From Archilochus colubris (Eukaryota > Chordata > Aves > Apodiformes > Trochilidae), in NCBI GenBank assembly GCA_023079485.1, contig CM041115.1:28386826-28450825 (forward strand): DNA of 64,000 nucleotides. Reading direction: 5' to 3'. Shown in pieces: positions 48,230 to 57,785 of this stretch (the stretch's first letter is position 1; the number at the start of each line of letters is the position of its first letter). The position numbers and the translations under genes were made by a program. A model generated the notes under the pieces. It made no database searches and had not been told where the DNA came from. It saw only the letters and a list, made by a program, of their open reading frames with translations.

Positions 48230-48772
48230 AGCAAGTAAAATTTTAGGGGAAGAAAGAAACACATTTGGGGAAAAATAAGAGGAAGCAAAAGAGATGCAGA
48301 ATAAAAGTAAGGCTCACATAACAATAAACCAGTAAAAACTTCAAGACACCTACTGGATAAATGAAAGGGATGGGAAAAATAACTCCCCTGAACTCCTCAC
48401 AACCTATCATGCCTTGATTACAGCCTTGAGCACTGGCCAGCTCACCAGCCAGAGAGGCTGAAAGCAAAGGGCTCTCTTAGTGGCCATTTTATACTGAGCA
48501 CCATGGGAAGGATGAAATACTCTGATTGGTCTGCTTTTGGTCACACGACCCACACTCTTCTCCCCATTGGAACAGCTTTTTCCCTACCCCATATTAACTG
48601 CTTGGTGGCAAGGCTGCTGTTGGCATTCCAGAATGTCTCTGGTTAGCAGAGCTGGAGAAAATGTTTTTTCTTGGTTCTCTCAAAGCTGGCCACCCTTTTA
48701 TTCCCAAGAGCTGGATGTCTTGGGCAAGTCCCTTGCCTCCATTTATCTTCTTGTTAATCCTGTCTACCATCC
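48230..48772 (-). mobile_element. LTR family C fragment
   Basis: The stretch 'gccattttatactgagcacc', followed by 'atgggaag', matches the LTR at 39412-40053 in the same orientation, with similar flanking sequence. Ends are approximate. Confidence 0.6.
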
Positions 48773-49320
48773 TGTCACAACTTGGCAGTTTGGGTGGACC
48801 ACAAACCAAAGGACAGAATTACTCTCTATTCGCCCCACCCTAAAGAGGGAAGATAAAAGTGGAATAAAGACGGGACACTCAAAGTTGGAAATTGAAAAAA
48901 ATTGAAAACCGATTTACTAACACAGGAGAAAGGCAATAATGTAAGAGATAAAGTAACAAAAATATAAATATATACAAATACATATATATATATACATATA
49001 TATATACACACAACCTGATCTTGATGGTGGCAGTGATAGGTGCCTGAGGGCCCCTTATGTCAGGGCTGATTCAGGAGGAGGGCTCCAAGGTTCTTCCCAG
49101 CACCTGATAGATGTGGATTCTGAAGAGCAAACATGACGAGCTGGTGGTAAACAAGCACAGGGGAACACCAGTGACACAAGCAGAGGGCGAAAAGGAGAGC
49201 AGTCTGCCTGAGCTTTATGGAGTATGGGCAGGAAATGGAAGGGAATAGACGCCTCTGTGTGCCTCCTCTCTGAGTCCAAAAGCCCTCCTTTTTTAGTTCC
49301 TCCTGTTCAAATGGTGACAT
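48773..49320 (-). repeat. 3' LTR of family D relic
   Basis: Starts TGTCACAACTTGGCAG on the plus strand. It includes a TA/CA microsatellite at about 48964-49012. The right end is approximate, set by loss of similarity with the other LTR. Confidence 0.65.
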
Positions 49321-49559
49321 TCCGTCCCTTATTCCATTCCATTTCTCTCCATGCTCATTTACCTGGCGATGCCCTGTATTTAAAAAAGACTTCTGTTAAG
49401 TCCAGGCTCTAGATCTTCATTATGGCAGTTTCTCAAAGCAAGACAGATGGTTCAGGATCTGTCAGGTTTTGTGGCTGCATGTGCTGCAAGCTCTTCCTGA
49501 GACTCTTGGATGCCACTGCATTATCCCAGGGAAAAAATACTTAATACAACTAACTACTG

Positions 49560-50402
49560 TTATATAACAATTAAAACTATACAAAGTGAATCTAAATGCT
49601 CTTGGCTAGAGTTAGGTTTCCCTGTGGTACCCAATGGACTTCCCCATCCTCCTACATAACCCACCAAGTAGTTCCTGGACCTTGAGCAGAAACAATCCTG
49701 TGGATGGGTTTGTCTTGGCCCAAAGTAGGATAGATCCAAACAGTTTTTCCCAACAGTTTTTTTTTCACACACAACAGGGACTTTATCTGCATCCACTGTA
49801 TGTAGAAGGTCTGACTGAACAGGACCAGCTCGACTGATAGTATTATTGGTATTGATTGACAGTATTCCTGGTATTAACTAACCTGCCAAATGCATATCCC
49901 GATTTTTGGAAGTCCCACCATCCATTGCTTTCAGGGTGGTTTTCAGCAAGCCATTGTAGCATTCAGTTTCTCCCGATGCTGGTGCATGACAGGGAATCTG
50001 GTATATCTACTCTACACCATGCTCTTTAGACCAGTTTTCTATGAGATAGTCTTTGAAATAAGTCCCATTGTCTGACTTGATCCTCTCTGGGGTACTGTGC
50101 CACCACAACACTTGCCTTCCAAGTCCCAGAACAGTATTGTGGGCAGTGCCATGAGGCACAGGGTATGTTTCCAATAACCCAGTGCTTGCTTCAACCGTTG
50201 TGACAACATAGTACTTACCTTGGCAAGTCTGAGGAAGTGTGATGCAATCAGTCTGCCAGGCCTCTCCATATTTGTATTTACACCATTTGCTTTTGAATTT
50301 ACACTTGTAGGCATTTTCTGTTGTGCTGAACCCTCTTTTGTGCAGCATTTTGCTGTGGCTGACCATTTTGAGCACAGCTTCTATCTCTTCCAAGTTGGAC
50401 AC
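49560..50402 (-). pseudogene. pol: ERVL-like integrase, degenerate
   Basis: The frame 50007-50402 keeps an integrase core: GEAWQTDCITLP with the first catalytic Asp, then STPERIKSDNGTYF with the second Asp, then a WSKEHGVE segment. The C-terminal domain (DADKVPVV) follows in another frame at 49560-49796. Frameshifts separate the parts. Confidence 0.82.
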
Positions 50403-50489
50403 CCAGAAGGGAATATTCTAACAGTCTGAATTCCCAGCAAAGTGGAGTGACAGTACCATATGTCCTCTGCATCACTCCAATGGGAAATG

Positions 50490-50770
50490 CTGATCATGTT
50501 TCATGGGTTAGCAGTTCAGGCAGACTAGAAAACTAGGACAGAATTCCTCTCTATTCCTCCTCCCACCCCCCCACACACAAAGAGAAGATAGAAGGGGAAT
50601 AAAGACTGGAGACATTAATTTGGAAACTGAAAACAATTGGATACAGATTTTACTAACACAAAAGAAAGGTAATAACATAAAGAGTAAAGTAAGAAAAAGA
50701 TGAGATCCTCCCCATGAACATCTGCTTCAGAACTGGCAGGCAGGGTACCAGGAGGAGCATGGCCTTGGTA
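50490..50770 (-). mobile_element. LTR-derived segment inside pol
   Basis: A piece resembling the R/U5 part of the family A/D LTRs (aggacagaattcctctctat, then 'ggggaataaagactgga') separates the RNase H and integrase parts of the relic. It is either a nested truncated LTR or a rearrangement; no target duplication was seen. Confidence 0.55.
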
Positions 50771-50790
50771 TCAATCACTTCTGAAGCGGC

Positions 50791-51720
50791 TCAAACTCCT
50801 TCAGAAGCAGCCAATATTTCTCTTTCAGTTAGAGTGTAATTGGCCTCTGAACCTTGATACCGCTGACTCCAAAACCCGAGGGCTCGACCTCGACTCTCGT
50901 CGGGTGCTTTCTGCCAGAGGCTGCAGGGCAGAGCACATTTTTCCTCTCCTGTCCTGTTCGGGACAGGGAAAGGTGCAAGGGCCACGGCATGGACTGACTA
51001 TCGCTTTAGCTGCTCAAAGGCCTGGTGCTGTTCAGGGCCCCATGTAAAACCGTTTTTCTTTGGGGTGCCGCCATAAAGGGGTTTGACACTGGGAGCGTAC
51101 CCAGGAATGTGCATCCTCCAAAATCCCACCGCATCCAAGAAGCTCTGCCTCTCTTTCTGATGAGAGGGTGAAGACATGGTTGCAGTACGGTTTTGTTGAC
51201 CGCATCCGTAGGGATGTGCTGGTGCCCATCTGGCCATTTGACTCCCTCCCAGGAACTGGATCTCTCTGGCAGGTCCCTTGACCTTGTTTCATTTTATAGC
51301 AAAACCAACAACCAACTTCTAGTAGCATGCAAATTGCTTTCCTGCCTTTTTCAAGGAGTTTTTCAGCTGTCCTACCCCCATAGAGCAATACCCTCAATGT
51401 ATTGCATTGTATTGTATTGCAGATGGTCTGGAGCTCCACCCTTCTCCAGTGCAGTGTGGATCAGTCCATGGCAGATGGTGGGACTGTGCTTCCAGCCCTG
51501 AGGCAGTGAGTTCCAGGTGTACTGGATGCCCCTCTAGATGAAAGCAGATTGGGGCCTAGACTCTGCTGCCATAGGAATGGAGAAAAATGAGTTAATAATG
51601 TCAATAGTTGTATACCATTTGGCTGCCTTAGACTACAGTTCATACTGAAGAGCAAACATATCTGGAACAGCAGCACTCATTGATAATTAATATCAACTAA
51701 TTGATAACAAAAAAAAAAGG
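50791..51720 (-). pseudogene. pol: ERVL-like RT to RNase H, degenerate
   Basis: Minus-strand reading gives RT palm with KWYTTID and LPQGWKHSPT (about 51640-51430), then a thumb fragment with GFWRMHIPGY and PLYGG (50998-51237). The start of RNase H follows with WSQRYQGSEANYTLTEREI (50791-50985). Stops and frame changes interrupt it. It starts just before the point where the pol of the 53433 provirus breaks off. Confidence 0.82.
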
Positions 51721-52082
51721 TAACACCAGCCATCACCAAGGCCTCCGAACTCTGGCAGGTTGAACTTGCCACAGAAAGGAGCAGAATCGTTTTGCATAGT
51801 GAACGCATTCATCAAAGGGCCCCCAAAACTCCCCAATCATATTCCCAACTGAACTCAGTCCACAGAAATCACTGTTTTAACAACAGCAAAGTATGATCGC
51901 TCGGAGATGGGGCACTACAAAACAACATACATGGATGAGTAAATTAAAAAAGGCAGTATATAACAAGTCTTTCACCCATGCCATTTTGAAACCCATTTTT
52001 CTTTTTCAATTTCTAACTTTCCAATATTTTTAATTAAAAGAAAAATTTAAATTCATGCTCCACATTCAGGCACCAATTATTC
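51721..52082. other. Unassigned proviral leader region
   Basis: Lies between the decayed PBS and the RT relic. It includes a short A-run near 51709-51718. No gag-like frame is seen. Confidence 0.35.
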
Positions 52083-52590
52083 TGTCCTGGCTTAGCTGTT
52101 TGGGTGGACCACAAACTGAAGAATGGAATTAATCTCTATTCCCCCCACCCCACAGAGGGAAGATAAAAGGGAAATAAAGACAGGAGACTCAAAGTTGGAA
52201 ATTGAAAAAGAATTGGAATAACATAAGGGATAAAGTATCAAAAATACAAATATATACAAATCTGTGTCTGTATATATATATACAACCCAGTCTCGATGGC
52301 AGATCTGAGGGCCCCTTGCAGCAGGGGTGAGTCAGGAGGAGGGCTCCAAGGTTCTTCCCAGCACCTGATAGATATGGACTCTGAAGAGCACGCAGCAAAC
52401 TGGTGGTAAAGGCACTCAGGGAATAGCAGCGCAGCCAGGAGCAAGGGAAAAGGAGAGGAGGGGCTGCTGGTCTGCCTGAGCTTTATAGAGTTTGGGCAGG
52501 AAATGGAAGGCAATAGACCCCCCTGTGTTCTGCTCCTTTCAGAGTTTGAAAACCCTCCTTCTTTAGTTCCTCAAATCCAAACAATGACAC
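52083..52590 (-). repeat. 5' LTR of family D relic
   Basis: Starts TGTCCTGGCTTAGCTG on the plus strand. It is homologous to 48773-49320 through the 'gagggctccaaggttcttcc' block and beyond. The right end is approximate. Confidence 0.65.
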
Positions 52591-53289
52591 ACCAGCAGGT
52601 GTATTATCTTCTTACCTTTCTGAAAGACTTGCTCTGCTCTGTTGCCCCATAGAATGCTTACATCCATTTAGTAGAAGTACTCTGGAGCTCTGCCCTACTC
52701 CAGTATCATCTCCTCCTGTGGACATTGATACATTCCTTGCTACTCCATCAGGAGAGAAGCTGCTGCAACTCAGACCAAAAAGCTCTGTGCTGGTAGCAAA
52801 CAGATACATTGGATGTAGAGAAAGCAGTTACAACACTCCCAAGGATATACTGGGTCTTCAAAGTTGAAACTCTGGTGAGAGCATGAACCAACTGATGCCT
52901 TGATGAGAAATTCCTTCACTTCTGCCATGCTTTATTTGGATGTATTCAAGACAAGCTTCTTTACCCCCATGGCACTACTTATGATTGAAGAGGAGAGGAA
53001 AGCTGTCTCAAGCCTCTATGGTATTCTTATGACCTTGAACTCTATGGTTCAACAGGATTATTTCCATAAATGCCTTATCCCAATTCTCCTAGCTTTTTTT
53101 CACCTAGCCAAACTGTGCTCTTGACTTTTGTTCATTTGCTTGCTTAGAACTCTTGCAAACCCTCCAGATTGAAGAGACATACTGTTTTTTTGCCCATTCA
53201 TCTTCTTTTGAGTGGTATCAGCAGAGAAGTCAGAGTAGCGTGGTGTGAGAAAGTTTTCACAGACATGCCGTCCACTTCCTTCCTCCTTG
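52591..53289. other. Unassigned sequence between ERV insertions
   Basis: No clear domain or repeat. It may be older ERV sequence in which later elements inserted. Confidence 0.3.
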
Positions 53290-53432
53290 TTCTCCTCAAT
53301 TGGTAATTCCTTCCTGAGAAGAAATGTCCCCAGCTAGGCACTGCCACAGATGGAGCTGTTAGAGTCCAGGGTCCCCATGACAGTCCAGAAATACCTTGGA
53401 GCAGCCATGCTGGTCCTCCTCTGGGATGCAGG

Positions 53433-54211
53433 TGTCCTGGTTTGGGCCAGGATAAAGGTGATTTTCTGTCTTGTACTTTTGCTTTTAGCTGAGTCTCTTG
53501 TAAGTAGTTGCACTTGCTGAAATTAACAGCAAGTTTCTCAGACAGTGTCTGCTTCTAGAACTGATAACACTTGATGTTTATAGTTACTGCTAGAGACTGG
53601 TATGCAGAGCCAAGGACACTGCTCAGCTCTGAGAAAAACTTTTACCCTCCAGAAGGAGTAAAGAGGTCCCACCTGCAGCTCTGCTTTGCGGAGGAATGGA
53701 CAAGATAGATGCCAGAATTGACCAAACAGAGTATTCCATCCCATACTCGTCATACTCAGTATAAATTTGAGGCATCACGTGGGCCAAGTCAGATTTCCTG
53801 CTTCCCTTCCTTCACCCGGCATCCTGGAAGGATTCCGTCCATTCCTCTGCCTGTGGTCCTGATCCGTGCCAGCCCATATCTGTGTGTTCCTGCCTCCAGT
53901 TCCCGACTGCTGCCGACTCCAGGAGCCCAGCCTGGACTTTCCCAGGGCTGCCCTGCAGCCTCAGTGGTGACGTGAGAGTTACTGGGGGAGAGGGTGGAGG
54001 AATGTGGTTTCCATTTTCCTGTATATTTGTATATATTTAGTAATTTTTCCTATTTATCATTACTGTTTTCATTAAAGTTGTGTAGTTTAATTTCCAACTC
54101 ATAAGTCTCTCTCCCTTATTCTCTCTCCTTTCTTTATCAAGGAGGAGAGAGAGATTAATAGAGAGCGTCTGTTATTCAGTTTAATTGCCAGGCCAGTGTT
54201 AAACCGTGACA
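53433..54211 (+). repeat. 5' LTR, ERVL-like family A
   Basis: 779 bp, TGTCCTGGTTTGGGCC to AAACCGTGACA. TATAAA is at 53760-53765 and an ATTAAA signal near 54071. Confidence 0.93.
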
Positions 54212-54218
54212 GATTTAT

Positions 54219-54236
54219 TGGCGCCCAATGTGGGGC
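54219..54236 (+). promoter_or_regulatory. Primer-binding site, tRNA-Lys(1,2) type
   Basis: TGGCGCCCAATGTGGGGC, seven bases after the 5' LTR. It differs at one base from the binding site used with tRNA-Lys1,2 in other retroviruses (known family pattern). Confidence 0.78.
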
Positions 54237-54315
54237 CCAAGCTAATTGGCTTAAGTCCAGTTTAAATTTTGACTAATTTGCTTGAATAGTTTGAATTCCA
54301 ACTCCAGTGAACAAA

Positions 54316-55029
54316 ATGGCTTTGCTGAGCTGGAATCAGACCTTGTTCTTTGCAAATTTTACAGGGTTTGAGATTAAACCAATCATGCCATACCTTTGGT
54401 ATTTAGGGTATGTGATGTGTATTTTTGCAGCTGGAATGAGTGTTACTATGTGGGTTTTCTTTCGTAAGAGTTGCTTAAGAACCATCGTTGCAATGTGGTC
54501 CTCAATACTGATGTATATCATGGTGCATGGTGCAGTAATGTTTCATACAGAGATAAAAAACTTGGTTGGTAATTACACTCCTAGTTTTAATTTGGGAAAT
54601 TATACCATTCAATCGTATTTTGGGCTGACTCCACCAGATTTTAGTAGCAATGGCATTTCATTTCTCAATCTTCTGGTGGGTGTTGTTAATTTTTCTCATA
54701 TATTGGTGAGAAGTAACACAAAAACCACAGTAATGAGATTGAGCATGCCTTTTCGGAGGCCGAGAGTTGCTGTTTGGAGAGTGAGAGCTGCTCCTCGTAC
54801 AGAGAGCACCCCCACTCCTGCCTCCGCAGCCGCTTCTCGCCCCCCCTCACACAGGGGCACAACTCAGATAAGGCCGGCGAGCGTCGCCAGTGTTTCTGCT
54901 ACAGCTCCAGTTGCTGTCTCTACCCCCACAGACACTGCTGCTGCTCAGAAAGCGAGTCCTGCTGCTGCTCTGCTGCAGACACCACAGCCTCTCCCCCTCA
55001 GCCCACACAGCTACTTGTTGACCCTGTAA
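54316..55029 (+). pseudogene. Leader/Gag N-terminal frame with membrane segments
   Basis: The first ATG after the PBS is at 54316. The frame encodes about 115 residues with two clear hydrophobic helices (YLWYLGYVMCIFAAGMSV and MWSSILMYIMVHGAVMF), a weaker third (LNLLVGVVNF) and several N-glycosylation sequons. A basic stretch and a Pro/Ser/Thr/Ala-rich region follow. The gag capsid frame continues in another phase shortly before this frame ends at 55029. A single frameshift near 55000 could therefore have separated a membrane-anchored N-terminus from the rest of Gag. Membrane domains are not usual in ERVL Gag. I do not recognise the protein. Confidence 0.55.
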
Positions 55030-56159
55030 CTAGGAGAAAAGGAAAACAATGGAAATCAGAAACGAGCCTTAACTCTTCCAAGTCTGGACGAGACGACCAG
55101 GTGATAGAGGAAATAGAGGATACTGCCTCTCCTCCTAGAGCAGCTAGAGCATACTCTAAAGCAGAGTCAGCTGAGGACTCAGACTCAGAATCTGCTCAGT
55201 CCTATTCCATGAGAGACTTGCGTACTCTGAGAAAACACTACAGCCGTTTTTCAGGTGAACCACTCCTCTCTTGGTTACTCCGATGCTGGAAGGAAGGGGC
55301 TACTACCATAACATTAACTCAGAAGGAATCCAGGCAGTTGGAATCCCTGGCCAAAGATGCAGGTATTGGTTGGGCATTTGGGGAAAAGGCTGGAACTACC
55401 AGCCTATGGAAACAACTCTTGTGAGTTTTAAGGGAGAGATATTCCTATAAAGAGAAAATAGACTGCCCACAGGTCAAAGCAGCCAAACTTGGAAAATCTA
55501 TCAGATATCTGGAAGAATTGGCTGTACGAGATGTGATCTATAATAATGATGACATTGAAGATCCTTATCACATACTGTGCCCTAGACCTATGATGCAAAG
55601 GTTTGTGCATGCTGCACCACCACCTTTTAACCATACACTATCAGTAATGCTATGGGTTCCTGCAGAGGTGGATGCAACTGTGGGTGATGTGATTAAAACT
55701 GTACGAGAGTGTGAGGATGCTGTCATAGCCCCTTGTTGGGCCTGGGTCTCAGCTATAAAGAGAGCATCTGAGAAACTGCATTCACCCCTTTCTCCTCAGA
55801 CAGAAGGAGGACACCGCATTGCAGCCATTAAGAGGAGAAGCCCTCCTATGAGACAGAATTGAGAGAAACAGAAATCAGCAAGAGAAACCCTATGGGCACT
55901 CCTGTGTGAGTATGGAGAGGACATGAAAAAGTGGGACAAAAAGCCTACTGATGCCCTAGAGGACCGAGTGTTTGAGTTAATGAGTAAGAAGAAGGCAAAA
56001 GGAGGTCCTTCTAAAAAGATGGCTGCTCAAGTCTCCAGTGTGGAGTTACCCAGTCCAAATATGCTGGTGACTCAAGATCCCTGCACATCAGGTGTGAGTA
56101 CTGAGGATGCAAACTCCAGTAATGTACATACTGACAATGCTGTATGTGCTCAAGCTTAG
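55030..56159 (+). pseudogene. gag: ERVL-like gag, capsid region
   Basis: One reading frame runs across this stretch, broken by TGA at 55422-55424 and TGA at 55860-55862, and closed by TAG at 56157-56159. An acidic Ser-rich linker precedes a helical capsid segment (MRDLRTLRKHYSRFSGEPL, LLRCWKEGA). The later part (RFVHAAPPPFN, WVSAIKRASEKL) fits the capsid C-terminal half. No CCHC zinc knuckle was found. The closing TAG is followed in the same frame by protease and may be the original gag-pol boundary. Confidence 0.75.
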
Positions 56160-56901
56160 AGGTGCCCTGCCTCCAGCCAGGTGGGGGAGAGGGACAACCG
56201 AATTTATTGGATTGTGTGGATTCGATGGCCTGGCACATTAGAGCCACAAAAGTATAAAGCCTTGGTGGACACTGGTGCACAGTGCACCCTAATGCCATCG
56301 AATCAGAAAGGGACAGACTCCGTCACTATTTCTGGAGTGATGGGGGGATCTAAAGAACTGAGTATTGTGAAGGCTGATATGAGCCTCACTGAAATAAAGT
56401 GGCATAAACACCCAATAGTGACTGGTCCAGATGCTCCGTGCATCCTTGGCATAGACTACCTCAAGGGAGGTGATTTCGAGGACCTGAAAGGGTACCGGTG
56501 GTCCTTTGGTACTGCAGCTATTAAGACTGAGAATGCAGGATGGCTGCATGCTTTGATTGGCCTTTCAGATAAATCCTTTGTAGTGAGGACTATAAACCAG
56601 CAGGTGCCAACTGCTACTTCAACAGTGCATCGAAGACAATACCGCGTCAACAGATATGGTGTGATCCCCATTCACAAGCTGATCTGGCAAGTAGAGAGCC
56701 AAGGAGTGATCAGCAAGACTCACTCACCCTTCAACAATCCTGTATGGCCAGTGCAAAAGCCTAATGGAGAATAGAGGCTGACAGTGGACTATCGTGCCCT
56801 GAATGAGGTTACACCACCACTAAGTGCTGCTGTGCTGGACATACTAGAACTTCAGTATGAGCTGGAGTCAAAGGCAGCCAGGTGGTATGCTACTATAAAT
56901 C
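56160..56901 (+). pseudogene. pol: ERVL-like protease and RT start, truncated
   Basis: In frame with gag. Protease shows the ALVDTGAQ active-site motif and a CILGIDYL segment. The linker leads into RT (HSPFNNPVWPVQKPNGE). A TAG at 56772-56774 interrupts, then VDYRALNEVT and RWYATINL follow. The frame enters the inverted LTR right at the start of RT motif A. The codons at the junction (ctg tca) also spell the LTR terminus TGTCA, so the join may use up to five shared bases. Confidence 0.85.
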
Positions 56902-57689
56902 TGTCATGGTTTAACACTGGCCTGGCAATTAAACTGAATAACAGACGCTCTCTATTAATCTCCCTCTCCTCCTTGATAAAGAAAGGAGAGAGAATAAGGG
57001 AGAGAGACTTATGAGTTGGAAACTAAACTACACAACTTTAATGAAAACAGTAATGATAAATAGGAAAAATTACTAAATATATACAAATATACAGGAAAAT
57101 GGAAACCACATTCCTCCACCCTCTCCCCCAGTAACTCTCACGTCACCACTGAGGCTGCAGGGCAGCCCTGGGAAAGTCCAGGCTGGACTCCTGGAGTCGG
57201 CAGCAGTCGGGAACTGGAAGTCAGGAACACACAGATATGGGCTGGCATGGATCAGGAGCACAGGCAGAGGAATGGACGGGATCCTTCCAGGATGCTGGGT
57301 GAAGGAAGGGAAGCAGGAAATCCGGAAATCCGGCTTGGCCCTTGTGATCCCTCAAATTTATACTGAGTATGACACGTATGGGATGGAATACTCTGTTTGG
57401 TCAACTCTGGCATCTATCTTGTCTGTTCATCCCCAAAGGGAAGCTGCAGGTGTAATGTCTTTCTTCCTCCTGGAGGGTAAAGGTTTTCCTCAGAGCTGAG
57501 CAGTGTCCTTGGCTCCGCATACCAGTCTCTAGCAGTAACTATAAACATCAAGTGTTATCAGTCCTAGAAGCAGACACTGTCTGAGAAACTTGCTGTTAAT
57601 TTCAGCAAGTGCAACTACTTACAAGAGACTTAGCTAAAAGCAAAAGTACAAGACAGAAAATCACCTTTATCCTGGCCCAAACCAGGACA
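56902..57689 (-). repeat. Partner LTR in inverted orientation
   Basis: 788 bp, reading TGTCATGGTTTAACAC to AAACCAGGACA on the plus strand, i.e. U5 joined to pol and U3 facing the flank. Its variants pair it with 53433-54211. Confidence 0.92.
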
Positions 57690-57785
57690 GCAGGGAAGGT
57701 GATCCATTTTTGTGAACAAGGTTCTATGTGCAGAAAACAGGATGCATTTCTAGCAACACTGGGAGGGATAGCAAATCCTTCACTT

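Larger units (their letters stand above)
48773..52590 (-). mobile_element. ERVL-like provirus relic, family D (minus)
   Basis: LTR-like copies at 48773-49320 and 52083-52590 bracket about 2.8 kb of minus-strand pol debris. The LTRs share 'tttgggtggaccacaaac' and 'ggctccaaggttcttcccag', with clear divergence. After the right LTR the minus strand has TTGGTGCCTGAATGTGG, a decayed primer-binding site. Gag, protease and RT fingers are absent. Confidence 0.78.
53433..57689 (+). mobile_element. ERVL-like provirus with an inverted right LTR
   Basis: 5' LTR (plus), primer-binding site, membrane-domain leader frame, gag, protease and the start of RT, then abruptly an LTR in the opposite orientation. 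Perfect 5-bp duplications GCAGG flank the whole unit (53428-53432 and 57690-57694). The two LTRs share variants absent from the solo LTRs at 16330 and 22318: an extra G in CTTGTAAG, the AGACAGTGTCTGC block, and ACTGGGGGAGAGGG. They are therefore partners of one element. Confidence 0.9.
53290..57785 (-). mobile_element. LTR family C copy, split by the ERVL-like provirus
   Basis: Left (53290-53432) and right (57690-57785) flanks align without a gap to the LTR at 39412-40053. The left part matches 'agtccagggtctctgtgaca' and the right part matches 'gaaggtgacctatcttcatg'. The intact copy therefore acts as an empty-site reference for the insertion. Confidence 0.75.

Noticed and set aside
54774..55020. 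Cysteine/serine-rich start of the second gag frame as a real N-terminus
   Set aside because: In this interval the other phase gives a Pro/Ala/Thr/Ser-rich linker that continues the upstream frame. The Cys-rich reading is probably the shadow.
56902..57689. Inverted LTR as an independent solo LTR inserted into the provirus
   Set aside because: It shares private variants with the 5' LTR. Its outer edge coincides exactly with the GCAGG duplication that pairs with the left edge of the provirus, and no separate target duplication exists at the pol junction.
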